Assembly: GCF_001592935.1 (NCBI RefSeq)
Contig: NZ_LRDB01000001.1
Location: 186,001 to 250,000 of the forward strand
Direction: 5' to 3'
Length of the DNA stretch: 64,000 bases
From: Roseivirga echinicomitans
GTDB lineage: Bacteria; Bacteroidota; Bacteroidia; Cytophagales; Cyclobacteriaceae
Notes under the pieces: model-generated
Seen by the model: the letters and a program-made list of their open reading frames with translations, nothing else
Database searches by the model: none
Told to the model about the DNA's origin: nothing
Made by a program: the position numbers and the translations under genes
Part shown: one piece after another, positions 35,610-44,433 of the stretch
How positions within the stretch are numbered: position 1 is the first letter of the stretch
Layout of the letters: each line of letters begins with the position of its first letter

Positions 35610-36499
35610 GCTCTAAAATCAAAACCTGCATTTCCTTGAAGGCCTCCCGTATGTAAAGCCATAATTACGGTTCCTTTTTCAAAGAAATCATTCCTAATCA
35701 TATCGAAAAGGCCATAGAACATCTTGCCTGTATAAATGGGTTCTAAAGGAATATTATGAGCGCGTTCAAATTCCTGAATAAAACTGATCAAATCAGGTTT
35801 TACCTTGGCATAGCCCCCAAAATGGTAGTCGGTTTGAATTGACCAATTACGAAGGTTTTCAGTCCCAACCTCTTCCAGCAGAGTATATACCTCATCTTTC
35901 AAAAAGTCTCCTTTAAGTGCCGAAAAGCCTATTACTCGTTTCGTTCCATTCAAGCCCGCAATCAACCCCGATACGGTTCCTCCAGTACCTACTGGGCAAG
36001 TAATCACATCAAAATCCTGATCAACCTCACTAATAATCTCTACACATCCTTTTATGGCCAGTCCATTTGTTCCCCCTTCGGGTAAGATATAGCATTTACC
36101 AAATTGGCTTTCGAGCTGCTCTAATATTTCTGGTTCACTTTTTCTTCGGTAACTTTCCCTGTCCATGTAATGCAAATACATTCCTTGAGATTGCGCAAAA
36201 GCCAAGGTTGGGTTTAGGGTTTCATGCGCTTCGCCTCGAATAACACCAATGGTTTTAAAACCGAAAGAAGCGCCCGCACCAGCTACGGCATAAATATGAT
36301 TGGAAAAGGCACCGCCAAATGTCAAGAGCGTATCACGCCCCTCCAGTTTTGCTTGCTCGAGGTTATATTTCAGTTTCCTAAACTTGTTGCCCGAAACCAC
36401 AGGATGATTAAGGTCATCGCGCTTCACTAAAAACTTGATACCCTTTTCATCGAGCAGTGGATCTCTTATTTCTTGAATAGGGGTTTTAAGCGATTGCAT
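35606..36499 (-). CDS. PLP-dependent ACC deaminase / D-cysteine desulfhydrase family enzyme
   Basis: 297 residues. KRDDLNHPVVSGNKFRKL holds the PLP lysine (Lys39); GGAFSNHIYAVAGAG and CPVGTGGTVSGLIAGL are the cofactor-phosphate loops; YTGKMFYGLFDMI and ALHTGGLQGNAGF close the site. The fold is the tryptophan-synthase-beta type. Members are annotated either as 1-aminocyclopropane-1-carboxylate deaminase or D-cysteine desulfhydrase, and true ACC deaminases need specific residues that I cannot align here; D-amino-acid deamination is the safer guess. Monocistronic. Confidence 0.88.
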   Translation of the reverse strand: MQSLKTPIQEIRDPLLDEKGIKFLVKRDDLNHPVVSGNKFRKLKYNLEQAKLEGRDTLLTFGGAFSNHIYAVAGAGASFGFKTIGVIRGEAHETLNPTLAFAQSQGMYLHYMDRESYRRKSEPEILEQLESQFGKCYILPEGGTNGLAIKGCVEIISEVDQDFDVITCPVGTGGTVSGLIAGLNGTKRVIGFSALKGDFLKDEVYTLLEEVGTENLRNWSIQTDYHFGGYAKVKPDLISFIQEFERAHNIPLEPIYTGKMFYGLFDMIRNDFFEKGTVIMALHTGGLQGNAGFDFRA

Positions 36500-36855
36500 G
36501 AATGAAGATAGATGAGTTTCAAAAACTATTCGAATTATAAGGCAAATTTGACAAAACAGTAGCTACAAAAAAAAGATGCTGTCACTTTCGCAACAGCACC
36601 ATCTTCAACCAAAAACATTAAAATCTCAATCTAATCTATCTCTACTTTTAACCTAAGCATTTACATAACACTCAAAGTTACCAACACGATTTTAACGTTG
36701 TCTTTCTAGCCGTGGCCAGTAATTTCTTTATTCAGTTTTATAACGATAAGTCGTTGAACAGTATTACAAATTCTTCCGACTTTCTTTTAAACCTTTGTTC
36801 ATTTATTTAAACCATACGAGCACATAATCGTTCACTTATTAACTATTATTAACGT
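36500..36855. other. Intergenic stretch with an orphan minus-strand hairpin
   Basis: Between two divergent genes. Apart from the hairpin at 36573-36605 I see no gene. The remainder is A/T-rich and must hold the promoters of the deaminase and NDH-2 genes; no exact TTG/TAnnTTTG pair was found. Confidence 0.5.
36573..36605 (-). terminator. Hairpin plus T-tract on the minus strand, upstream of the deaminase gene
   Basis: On the minus strand AAGAT, a 3-base bulge and GCTGT pair with ACAGC and ATCTT, with a GCGAAAGT-containing loop, followed at once by eight T residues. It has terminator form but lies about 75 bases upstream of the deaminase ATG, with no gene before it on that strand. Confidence 0.55.
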
Positions 36856-38175
36856 ATGGATCCTTTCAAGAACCTCCACCTCGACATTCCTCAAACCCAA
36901 AAGAAAAGAGTAGTAATTATTGGCGGTGGCTTTGCCGGCATTCAAATGGCCAAAGGACTAAAAGGACATGGTTTTCAGGTAGTTCTACTAGATCGAAATA
37001 ACTACCACACATTTCAGCCGCTGCTCTATCAAGTAGCCACAGCTGGCCTAGAACCAGACTCTATTGCAGGCGCCCTTCGTCAATTGTTCAAGAACTATCC
37101 CGACTTTTATTTTAGGATGGCCAAGGTGACAGAGATTCACCCTGAGGAGCAGAAAATCAGCACACTTATTGGCGATTTACATTATGACTACTTAGTAATC
37201 GCAAACGGTTCTAAAACCAATTATTTCGGAAATAAGGACATGTTCAACCTTACTTTCCCTTTAAAGCAAATCCCACAAGCACTTAATTTAAGAAGCCAAA
37301 TGCTTCAGAATTTTGAGCAAACCGTACTAACAAGAGATCCACATGAAAAAGACAGACTCACCAATTTTGTAGTAGTTGGTGGCGGACCAACAGGAGTTGA
37401 GGTTTCAGGAGCTTTAGGAGAATTGAAAAAGCATGTTTTGCCAAAAGATTACCCAGATATTGATTTCAATATTATGAACCTGCATTTGGTGGATGCTGGA
37501 CCAAGACTTTTGGCCGGAATGTCGGAAAAGGCAAGTGCGAAAGCGCTAAAATACCTTGCTACCTTTGATGTAAAAGTGAAGCTAAACACTTTTGTAAAGA
37601 AGTATGATGGGGAAGAGGTAACGCTTTCCGATGGAACAGTAATTCCGGCCAAAACGGTGGTCTGGGCAGCAGGCGTAAAAGGAAATATCATTGATGGAGT
37701 TCCTGAGAATTCTCTTGATCGTGGACGTATTTTAGTTGACGATTTTAATGCTGTTAAAGACCTCCAAAATGTATTTGCCCTTGGAGACATTGCTTTTATG
37801 AAAACGGAAAGATATCCGAAAGGCCAACCAATGTTGGCTCCAGTAGCGATTCAACAAGGAAAGCTTTTGGCCCGTAACCTCATAAGGGTCTCTAAAAAAG
37901 AAGAAATGAAGCCTTTTGAGTTTATAGATAAAGGATCGATGGCCACGGTAGGCCGTAATAGGGCAGTCGTGGATATGCCTAAATTTACCTTCGGAGGTTT
38001 TCCTGCTTGGTTAGTATGGATGTTTGTTCACCTCCTCTCAATTATTGGTTTCAGAAACCGACTTGTCGTTTTCAGTAACTGGGTTTGGAACTACTTTACC
38101 TATGACAGAGGAACGCGCTTGATCATTCGAACTTTCGTTCGAGACAAAAACTACAAACAGGGAGAATCCTTATAA
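36856..38175 (+). CDS. Type II NADH:quinone oxidoreductase (NDH-2)
   Basis: 439 residues. Two dinucleotide folds: RVVIIGGGFAGIQMAKGL (FAD, about 18-36) and NFVVVGGGPTGVEVSGAL (NAD, about 172-190). QPLLYQVATAGLEPDSIA and LAPVAIQQGKLLARNL are NDH-2 motifs; the latter region binds quinone. The C-terminal hydrophobic amphipathic part (FPAWLVWMFVHLLSIIGF) attaches it to the inner membrane face. It feeds electrons from NADH to quinone without pumping protons. Followed after 68 bases by the LytS-type kinase. Confidence 0.93.
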   Translation: MDPFKNLHLDIPQTQKKRVVIIGGGFAGIQMAKGLKGHGFQVVLLDRNNYHTFQPLLYQVATAGLEPDSIAGALRQLFKNYPDFYFRMAKVTEIHPEEQKISTLIGDLHYDYLVIANGSKTNYFGNKDMFNLTFPLKQIPQALNLRSQMLQNFEQTVLTRDPHEKDRLTNFVVVGGGPTGVEVSGALGELKKHVLPKDYPDIDFNIMNLHLVDAGPRLLAGMSEKASAKALKYLATFDVKVKLNTFVKKYDGEEVTLSDGTVIPAKTVVWAAGVKGNIIDGVPENSLDRGRILVDDFNAVKDLQNVFALGDIAFMKTERYPKGQPMLAPVAIQQGKLLARNLIRVSKKEEMKPFEFIDKGSMATVGRNRAVVDMPKFTFGGFPAWLVWMFVHLLSIIGFRNRLVVFSNWVWNYFTYDRGTRLIIRTFVRDKNYKQGESL

Positions 38176-38243
38176 TCAGGATCTATTTCTGCCTTTTATA
38201 AAATCATGAACGGCAGACTGCGCTTTTATTCTTACTTTTTGGG

Positions 38244-39290
38244 GTGCGGAAGAAGCGGTTATACTGGACATTACAAATTGTTGGATGGGCTTTACCAGCC
38301 ATCATCAATCTGATTTTTATTTCAGCGCTCGGTGAAAGCTCCGAACAAATGCAAAGACAGCAGTTTGAGGCTGTTACTCAAAGCCTTATTCCCTTTCTAG
38401 TTTCTCACTTTGTAATTCGAAACATAATAATCAAATACAATTGGCTTAAAGTAGATTTAGGTAAAATTGTTTCTCGAGTACTGGGCCTTATATTGGTTGT
38501 GGCCGTACTTACAGGCCTACTCTATCAGCTTTCTTACTTAATATTTAGAAGCACTGACTACACTAATGGAGATCTCTTTCTTCAACTTACTTTCGATTTT
38601 CTGGTAACAGCCTTTCTTTATGTTATTTGGACCACCATATATTTCCTTTACCATTACCTGGAAAGCAACAACCGCTCTTTAAAATATGAGGCTGCCATTA
38701 ACGAAATGCAGTTGAACCAACTTAAATCTCAGTTGAACCCACACTTTATTTTCAACGCATTAAATAGTGTAAGGGCATTGGTAGATGAAGAACCCGCCAA
38801 AGCAAAAATAGCCATTACTCAACTGTCCAATATTTTGAGAACCTCTTTGATTATGGACAAAAAAAGAGTCATTAATTTTAATGATGAATTAAATACGGTA
38901 AGGGCTTATTTGGCACTTGAATCTATTCGGTTTGAAGAGCGACTTAAGATTAAGTATAATATCGATCCGCGCTCCAATCATTTTCAGATTCCACCGATGA
39001 TGCTTCAAACGTTAGTTGAAAACGCAATTAAACACGGGGTTTCGAATTTGGTAGATGGTGGAATAATTGAAATAAAAAGTATTACCGAAGATTCTGTGTT
39101 GAAGTTGCGGATAAAAAATAGTGGCCAGTATATCCATGGTGCCAGAAAACCGGGAAAAAAGGGAGGTTATGGCATTAGCAATACCAAAGAAAGACTAAAA
39201 CTTATCTATGGATCGGAAGCGACATTCAATATTTACAATGAAAATGATAAGTTTGTAATTACAGAAGTTAGAATTCCACAGGGAATTTAA
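38244..39290 (+). CDS. LytS/YehU-type sensor histidine kinase
   Basis: 348 residues. Four membrane segments (about 10-140), then a His_kinase domain: QLNQLKSQLNPHFIFNALNSVRAL contains the phosphoacceptor His in the NPHF motif, and the ATPase part has LVENAIKHGV and GGYGISNTKERL. The start is a GTG at 38244. The kinase is paired with the LytTR regulator 17 bases downstream. No extracellular sensor domain is seen, so it probably senses something in or near the membrane. Confidence 0.93.
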   Translation: MRKKRLYWTLQIVGWALPAIINLIFISALGESSEQMQRQQFEAVTQSLIPFLVSHFVIRNIIIKYNWLKVDLGKIVSRVLGLILVVAVLTGLLYQLSYLIFRSTDYTNGDLFLQLTFDFLVTAFLYVIWTTIYFLYHYLESNNRSLKYEAAINEMQLNQLKSQLNPHFIFNALNSVRALVDEEPAKAKIAITQLSNILRTSLIMDKKRVINFNDELNTVRAYLALESIRFEERLKIKYNIDPRSNHFQIPPMMLQTLVENAIKHGVSNLVDGGIIEIKSITEDSVLKLRIKNSGQYIHGARKPGKKGGYGISNTKERLKLIYGSEATFNIYNENDKFVITEVRIPQGI

Positions 39291-39307
39291 CAGTTAGCCC
39301 ATAAATT

Positions 39308-40027
39308 ATGAAAGCACTTATAATAGATGACGAGAGATTAGCCCGAAAAGAGCTAACCAATTTGCTTCAGGAATATCCTGAAATCGACATTGTAGGAGAA
39401 GCAGTAAATGCTGAGGACGCATTGGAAAAGATTAATTCTCTAAAGCCCGATTTGCTGTTTTTGGATATCCAAATGCCAGAGAAAACAGGTTTTGAGCTAC
39501 TTGAATCCTTGGACAATGTTCCAGAAGTAATTTTTACCACTGCCTACGATGAGTATGCACTTAAGGCCTTTGACTTTAATGCACTCGATTATTTATTGAA
39601 GCCAATTGAGCCAGACCGTTTAAAAGATGCTTTGAATAAGTTATTAAAGCGTGCTCAGCCAGAAGAGGTTGGTGAAGTAGAAGACAAGAAGTTAGGCCCA
39701 AATGATCGTGTATTTGTAAAGGATGGCGACAAGTGTTGGTTTGTGAAGTTAGAGAATATTCGTTTGTTCGAATCTGACGGAAACTATATCAAAATCTATT
39801 TCGACAACTTTAAGCCAATGATTCACAAGTCGTTGAACGCCCTAGACGAAAGATTAGACGATAGATCTTTCTTCCGTGCTAGCAGAAAACACATCATCAA
39901 CCTTACTTGGGTTGAAAGTATTGAATCATGGTTCAATGGTGGTTTAATGGTGGTTCTACGCGGTGGCGACAAAGTTGAAGTCAGCAGAAGACAAGCTGCT
40001 CGCTTTAAAGAGATGATGAGCCTCTGA
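39308..40027 (+). CDS. LytTR-type DNA-binding response regulator
   Basis: 239 residues. Receiver domain 1-120 (IIDDERLARKEL, LLFLDIQMPEKTGFELL, phosphoacceptor Asp near 55, FTTAYDEYALKAFDFNALDYLLKPI) and a C-terminal LytTR DNA-binding domain (about 140-239: FVKDGDKCWFVKLENIRLFESDGNYIKIY, FFRASRKHIINL). It is the partner of the upstream kinase. A 14-base palindrome 26 bases after its stop, in front of the MscS gene, could be a target. Confidence 0.94.
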   Translation: MKALIIDDERLARKELTNLLQEYPEIDIVGEAVNAEDALEKINSLKPDLLFLDIQMPEKTGFELLESLDNVPEVIFTTAYDEYALKAFDFNALDYLLKPIEPDRLKDALNKLLKRAQPEEVGEVEDKKLGPNDRVFVKDGDKCWFVKLENIRLFESDGNYIKIYFDNFKPMIHKSLNALDERLDDRSFFRASRKHIINLTWVESIESWFNGGLMVVLRGGDKVEVSRRQAARFKEMMSL

Positions 40028-40052
40028 AAAATTGTTTTATAAGTTGAAAACT

Positions 40053-40066
40053 ATTATCATGATAAT
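40053..40066. promoter_or_regulatory. Perfect palindrome ATTATCATGATAAT before the MscS gene
   Basis: A 14-base perfect palindrome in the 57-base gap between the LytTR regulator and the MscS channel gene. Possible operator; LytTR proteins more often use direct repeats, so the binding protein is open. Confidence 0.4.
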
Positions 40067-40084
40067 GCGTAGCATTGTTCCAAC

Positions 40085-41701
40085 ATGAAAATAGTTTTCA
40101 GCTTTCTTATTTTAATGCTTTCTTTTCAGGGGCTAAGAGCTCAGGTAGAAACCGATAGCATTACCCAAATTAAACCCGCAGGCTTTCCTGTAATTGCTGA
40201 AGATACCCTCTTCTATCTTCAGCAAGGTATTGGGCCCTTTTCTGCAGAACAAAGGGTAAACCAAATCAATCGAAAAATAGCCGATTTCCTTTCCGACAAC
40301 ACCAAAGTTGTTGATTCCTTAAAGATTTCAAAAAATAATATGACCCAAGACATTACTGTTGAAGGGACCATTATTATGAGTGTCACGGAAAAGGATGCAG
40401 CGCAATTGGGCCTCAACCTCAATCGATCTACTATTTATTATTACGACATTCTAAAAGAAGGGCTTACCAAAGAGACAATATTCAATTGGCAAGGTTTGAT
40501 CATCAACATCCTTATTGCACTCCTTATTGTTGGAGCCTTTTTATATGGACTTAAGTATTACAATAGGTTTTTTAGGGCAATTTATCTCAAAATACATGCC
40601 CAAGAAGGCAAAATGATCAAGAGTATTTCAATAAAGAATTACCAACTTCTAAAATCTGAAATACTTACTCGTATTATTGTTTATGCGGCAAAAGGCCTAA
40701 GAATCGTATTACTTGTTCTTGTAGTTTATTTACTGCTCCCTATACTCTTTAGTCTTTTCCCTTGGACCCAAGGTATTGCTGACACTTTGTTTCAGCTAAT
40801 CCTAACCCCACTAAAAAAGCTGGGGATTGGACTATTAGATTACCTCCCTAACTTGTTAACCATTATAGTTACTGTGGTTGTGACCCGCTACTTCTTAAGA
40901 ATGATTAAATTCTTTAAGGTAGAAATAGAAGAAGGCAGACTCTTGGTTCCAGGCTTTTTCCCAGACTGGGCAAAACCTACCTACAACATTCTTAAGGGAA
41001 TTATTTTAGCCTTAGTACTTATTGGTATTTTCCCGCTTTTGCCCATGGGTAACACCGATAGCTTTAAAGGCGTTTCTGCCTTTTTTGGTCTTTTGGTTGC
41101 GCTAGGTGGTGCTTCGGCCATCGCCAATGTTATTGCTGGGGTTGTCGTCACCTATATGCGATCTTTCAAAATTGGAGACCGCGTAAGGATTGGTGATGTA
41201 ACTGGAGATGTGCAAGAGAAATCTTTGCTCAATACAAGAATCAAAACCATTAAGAACGAAATCATTACAATTCCAAACTCTAACTTGCTCACTAGCCATA
41301 CGATAAACTACACTACCGCCAACGATGAAGACGGACTTATCCTGCATACAACGGTAACTATTGGCTACGATGTACCATGGAGGCAAGTGCACGAATTATT
41401 AATTGAGGCTGGTCTTAAAACAGAATTTGTAAAGAAAAAACCTCATCCATATGTATATCAAACCAGTTTAGATGATTTTTATGTGAGCTATCAGATCAAC
41501 GTAAGGACACGTGAGGTTCAAAAAATGTCTAAAATATATTCTGATTTACATCAGAATATTCAAGACGGGTTTAATGCCGCTGGCGTAGAAATTATGTCGC
41601 CACATTATGGTGCGCACCGTGATGGAAATCAAAGCACTATTCCTCAAGAGAACTTACCAGCAGATTATGTAGCCCCTTGGTTTAGAATTAAGAAGGATTA
41701 A
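40085..41701 (+). CDS. Large MscS-family mechanosensitive channel
   Basis: 538 residues. Signal peptide (1-20, ends LRAQ), a periplasmic part of about 120 residues, five hydrophobic segments, then the MscS core with a Gly/Ala-rich pore helix (VALGGASAIANVIAGVVVTYM, about 337-357), FKIGDRVRIGDV and the beta-domain ITIPNSNLLTSHTINYT. It opens under membrane tension to release solutes. It follows the LytS/LytTR genes and ends in a strong bidirectional terminator. Confidence 0.9.
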   Translation: MKIVFSFLILMLSFQGLRAQVETDSITQIKPAGFPVIAEDTLFYLQQGIGPFSAEQRVNQINRKIADFLSDNTKVVDSLKISKNNMTQDITVEGTIIMSVTEKDAAQLGLNLNRSTIYYYDILKEGLTKETIFNWQGLIINILIALLIVGAFLYGLKYYNRFFRAIYLKIHAQEGKMIKSISIKNYQLLKSEILTRIIVYAAKGLRIVLLVLVVYLLLPILFSLFPWTQGIADTLFQLILTPLKKLGIGLLDYLPNLLTIIVTVVVTRYFLRMIKFFKVEIEEGRLLVPGFFPDWAKPTYNILKGIILALVLIGIFPLLPMGNTDSFKGVSAFFGLLVALGGASAIANVIAGVVVTYMRSFKIGDRVRIGDVTGDVQEKSLLNTRIKTIKNEIITIPNSNLLTSHTINYTTANDEDGLILHTTVTIGYDVPWRQVHELLIEAGLKTEFVKKKPHPYVYQTSLDDFYVSYQINVRTREVQKMSKIYSDLHQNIQDGFNAAGVEIMSPHYGAHRDGNQSTIPQENLPADYVAPWFRIKKD

Positions 41702-41722
41702 AAGCCAATTCCAAAACCTATA

Positions 41723-41768
41723 GAATAGAAAAGCCCAGAGTAATGTTTTACTCAGGGCTTTTCTATTC
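41723..41768. terminator. Bidirectional terminator between the MscS and DUF1328 genes
   Basis: A 46-base near-perfect inverted repeat: GAATAGAAAAGCCC, an internal GAGTAA/TTACTC pair with a 4-base loop, then GGGCTTTTCTATTC. It ends both the plus-strand MscS transcript and the minus-strand DUF1328 transcript. Confidence 0.9.
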
Positions 41769-41788
41769 TTACTGCTAAGCCATAATAT

Positions 41789-41947
41789 CTATGCAAAACC
41801 TTGATAGAGAAGAGACAATACAAAAAGAACAATGAATATGAAGAATAGAAACTTGGCAATACTAGACGTTACCGAAGCAATTCCTCTAAACCCGAATAGC
41901 GCTGCAATAATTGCAACTACGAAAAATACGATTGACCAGTATAACAT
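41789..41947 (-). CDS. DUF1328 small membrane protein (YtjA-like)
   Basis: 52 residues ([19 protein letters not shown]..., ending YQGFA). Two membrane segments around [19 protein letters not shown], which is the exact pattern of the DUF1328/YtjA family ([22 protein letters not shown]). Members are linked to envelope and osmotic stress in proteobacteria; the function is unknown. It ends 21 bases before the shared terminator. The upstream region has a GTGAATA/TATTCAC dyad around 41957-41984. Confidence 0.88.
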   Translation of the reverse strand: MLYWSIVFFVVAIIAALFGFRGIASVTSSIAKFLFFIFIVLFVLSLLYQGFA

Positions 41948-42139
41948 GATTTTAGATTTTTAGTGAATACTTATTTATAATCTTATTCACCATAAGACAA
42001 TTAGGCATCCAAATTCTAAAAAGCTCATCCTGAGCCATAATCGATATTTTTATTCTTAAGTAGCTTTATTTTGTGGAAAATAATCTACGTTTTTGCCTTT
42101 TAAATTGTGGCTATTTTCAACAAGAGCAAAGCACAAAAA

Positions 42140-42167
42140 AAGGGTTCCTCTTTTCAGACGAACCCTT
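42140..42167 (-). terminator. Intrinsic terminator of the CsbD-MscS-lipoprotein-barrel operon
   Basis: AAGGGTTC and GAACCCTT form a perfect 8-bp stem with a 12-base loop; on the minus strand a run of T follows. It is 25 bases after the stop at 42193. Confidence 0.85.
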
Positions 42168-42192
42168 CAATCTTCAAAATCAACTCTACTTA

Positions 42193-42684
42193 TTAATTGA
42201 TAATGTATTTAATTCCTATGGCTGGATCTGGTGCACCATAAAAATTCCCATTAGTGTCTATTTCTAAGAAAGGTTTTAAGCCAAAGCTAAATGCAAAGGG
42301 GATTTCATTAGGTTTAAATTCCAAGCCTATAATGCCATCGACACCAAAGCCTACTGTGGAATCATCATACCTTCTATCTCCTCTTCCATAATTGTTACCC
42401 GGGTTTCCATTGTTAAAAAAGGCAACATGACCACCGTAACCATAAAACCAATTCAATTCAGGTGTCTCAAAAGCTGTTGCGTAGTTTACATGCAGAGCAG
42501 TAACACTAAATCCGTTGCCCCAGAAACCCAGAATTCCTTCAAAGTGCCCTTTGTCAAAAGTGACACCACTGGTTCCTCCAAATCGAAGTCCTAATGCGGT
42601 ATTATAATTTTGCGCTTTTGCCTCGTTTGAGACGGTAAATAATAGCGCGAATATGAATGTGCTTACAATAATTTTTTTCATCAT
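42193..42684 (-). CDS. Small secreted outer-membrane beta-barrel-like protein
   Basis: About 163 residues. The start is one of two adjacent ATGs (42684/42681) because the signal peptide (MKKIIVSTFIFALLF..., cleaved after AKAQ) begins there. The mature part alternates hydrophobic and polar residues with many aromatic and Gly residues (LGLRFGGTSGVTFDKG, FSVTALHVNYATAFE, FAFSFGLKPFLEID), as in small 8-strand barrels. It resembles proteins described only as hypothetical in Bacteroidota. It is the last gene of a four-gene stress-type operon. Confidence 0.72.
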   Translation of the reverse strand: MMKKIIVSTFIFALLFTVSNEAKAQNYNTALGLRFGGTSGVTFDKGHFEGILGFWGNGFSVTALHVNYATAFETPELNWFYGYGGHVAFFNNGNPGNNYGRGDRRYDDSTVGFGVDGIIGLEFKPNEIPFAFSFGLKPFLEIDTNGNFYGAPDPAIGIKYIIN

Positions 42685-42706
42685 CTTTTGGGTTAATATG
42701 TGATAG

Positions 42707-43096
42707 TTACTTGTTATCAAAAAGGTCTTGAATGTTAGATTTTACGTTCTCTAAACCTTCCGTTACATCATCGTAAGTTCTACTTACTGCTGATTTTGTG
42801 TCTTCCCATGCTTCTTCCGTAGCATCGGCAACATCGTCTGCTGCTTCTTCAAGTGCAGATTTCTCTTCTAATAAATCTTCTCTGATTTCTTCTAAACTCT
42901 CTTTAGTTTCATCTCCTGCATTTTCCATTCTCTTGTCAATGTCTTCAATGGCCTTATCAATATTGGCTTCTGCCTTCTCAAGGCGTTCCGTCAACTCAGC
43001 TTTTTCATCAGCAAACGATGATCCATTTTGACAACTCATCATTCCAAATACTGAAAAAATGATCATTAGGTTTATGGCTTTATAAATTGTTTTCAT
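42707..43096 (-). CDS. Coiled-coil lipoprotein, apolipoprotein/LEA-like
   Basis: 129 residues. Signal peptide with lipobox (FGMMSC, Cys about 22), then an almost wholly helical, highly charged chain (DEKAELTERLEKAEANIDKA..., DDVADATEEAWEDTKSAVSR) with an 11-residue periodicity like apolipoprotein and LEA proteins. It probably lies at a membrane or peptidoglycan surface. I do not recognise a named family. It lies 32 bases after the small MscS gene and 22 before the barrel gene, with the same orientation. Confidence 0.75.
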   Translation of the reverse strand: MKTIYKAINLMIIFSVFGMMSCQNGSSFADEKAELTERLEKAEANIDKAIEDIDKRMENAGDETKESLEEIREDLLEEKSALEEAADDVADATEEAWEDTKSAVSRTYDDVTEGLENVKSNIQDLFDNK

Positions 43097-43128
43097 GATT
43101 GTATTATTAAAGTGTTTACGTTTAACTA

Positions 43129-44046
43129 CTAAGCCTTTGGTAAAAGCTTAATCTCTTTTGCTTCCAGTTGTTCTGAAAGTTTTTCTCCCCCTTTAATTCC
43201 AAAATCCAATGTTCTGATTGGGAATGGAATTGTAATGTTATTTTCATCAAAGGCTTTCTTAATGGCTCTAATCGCCTCGCTTTTGGCCTCTAGGTACATT
43301 GGTTTTTTAGGATTATACTCAATCCAAAACATGACCTTAAAATTGATGGATGAGCTACCGAACTCTTCATATACTAGCTTTATAGGCTCACCGTCTACTA
43401 AATAACTATTGGTAGCAACAGCCTTTTCTACTACTGCTATCACCTTATCCAAATCATCTCCGTAAGACACCCCCACTTCCAAGTCAACCCTTCTAGTATG
43501 TGTGCGGGTATAATTGGTAAATGGGTTTTGGAAAATATCTTTATTGGGAATAATTACGTGCAAGCCTTGGAAGGTTCTGATTATGGTTGACCTTAATTCA
43601 ATTCTTTCTACAAATCCAGTATAGCCGTTGGTTTCTATAATATCACCCACAACAATTGGCTTCTTAAAGGCCATAATAACTCCAGAGATGAAGTTGGCGG
43701 AGATGTCCTGAAATGCAAACCCGAGTGCCAATCCAATAATTCCTGCACCAGCCAACAGAGAAGTAACAGCTTGCGTAAGTTGAAGTACATTTAAAGCAAC
43801 CACCAACCCGACCATAATGGTCAGTAACGCAATGATTGTTGAAAATAAGCCTATGATGGCTGCCTGATCCGAGAATTTAGAAATCAATTTTCGCGATCCT
43901 GCTTTCATCAATCTCGACAGGAAATAAAAAGCAATAAGCACCAAAACTGCCACGACTATATTCGGGAGCATGGACGTTAATGCCTCCAGCCAGTTTTTTA
44001 ACTTGGTAGATACAATACTAGCAGCATCATTTATTCCGAAATCCAT
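43129..44046 (-). CDS. Small-conductance mechanosensitive channel, MscS-type
   Basis: 305 residues, the size of E. coli MscS (286). Three membrane segments, the third being the Gly/Ala pore helix (SLLAGAGIIGLALGFAFQDISANFISGVIMAFKKP region, about 88-121), followed by IVVGDIIETNGYTGFVERIELRSTIIRT and VIIPNKDIFQNPFTNYT of the beta domain. A conserved C-terminal alpha/beta domain follows. It is preceded by CsbD with a 4-base gap. This is a second, smaller MscS family member within 2 kb of the large one. Confidence 0.93.
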   Translation of the reverse strand: MDFGINDAASIVSTKLKNWLEALTSMLPNIVVAVLVLIAFYFLSRLMKAGSRKLISKFSDQAAIIGLFSTIIALLTIMVGLVVALNVLQLTQAVTSLLAGAGIIGLALGFAFQDISANFISGVIMAFKKPIVVGDIIETNGYTGFVERIELRSTIIRTFQGLHVIIPNKDIFQNPFTNYTRTHTRRVDLEVGVSYGDDLDKVIAVVEKAVATNSYLVDGEPIKLVYEEFGSSSINFKVMFWIEYNPKKPMYLEAKSEAIRAIKKAFDENNITIPFPIRTLDFGIKGGEKLSEQLEAKEIKLLPKA

Positions 44047-44050
44047 AGGG

Positions 44051-44242
44051 TCAGTTGGTTATAATTGTTTTGAGTTCAGAAGTCATTTCTCGCTTAGTCT
44101 TATCTAGTTTCACTTGAAGTTTACTCATTAGTTCTTCTTCATGCCCCTCTACATACTTCAAATCTTCGTCATTTAGCTCTTCATATTTTTCCTTCAGCTT
44201 TCTCCTGATCTGATCCCAATTACCTTGAAGAAATCTTTTCAT
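44051..44242 (-). CDS. CsbD-family stress protein
   Basis: 63 residues. LQGNWDQIRRKLKEKYEELNDEDLKYVEG is the CsbD signature (W then IKG/KxKE, then L-T-D-DL). CsbD is a general stress protein in Bacillus and proteobacteria. The remaining half is charged and helical. It heads the operon with the MscS channel, the lipoprotein and the barrel protein. Confidence 0.85.
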   Translation of the reverse strand: MKRFLQGNWDQIRRKLKEKYEELNDEDLKYVEGHEEELMSKLQVKLDKTKREMTSELKTIITN

Positions 44243-44385
44243 ACGTGTTGTTCTTAGTTGGTTCTAGCCCTTATAAAGAAAGAATTGTACCAAGCTATTC
44301 GCCATACAAAAAACAACGTTTAAAGCCAATTAAACGCATATTGAATATTGAACGCATGGAGAACGTGGAAAATATTTCACAAAAA

Positions 44386-44408
44386 AGGGTGAAGAAAAAC
44401 CCCACCCT
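44386..44408 (-). terminator. Intrinsic terminator of the dps gene
   Basis: AGGGTG and CACCCT pair with an 11-base A-rich loop, followed by T residues on the minus strand. It lies 25 bases after the dps stop and separates dps from csbD. Confidence 0.65.
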
Positions 44409-44433
44409 CAATTTCACATACACTAACTTCAAA

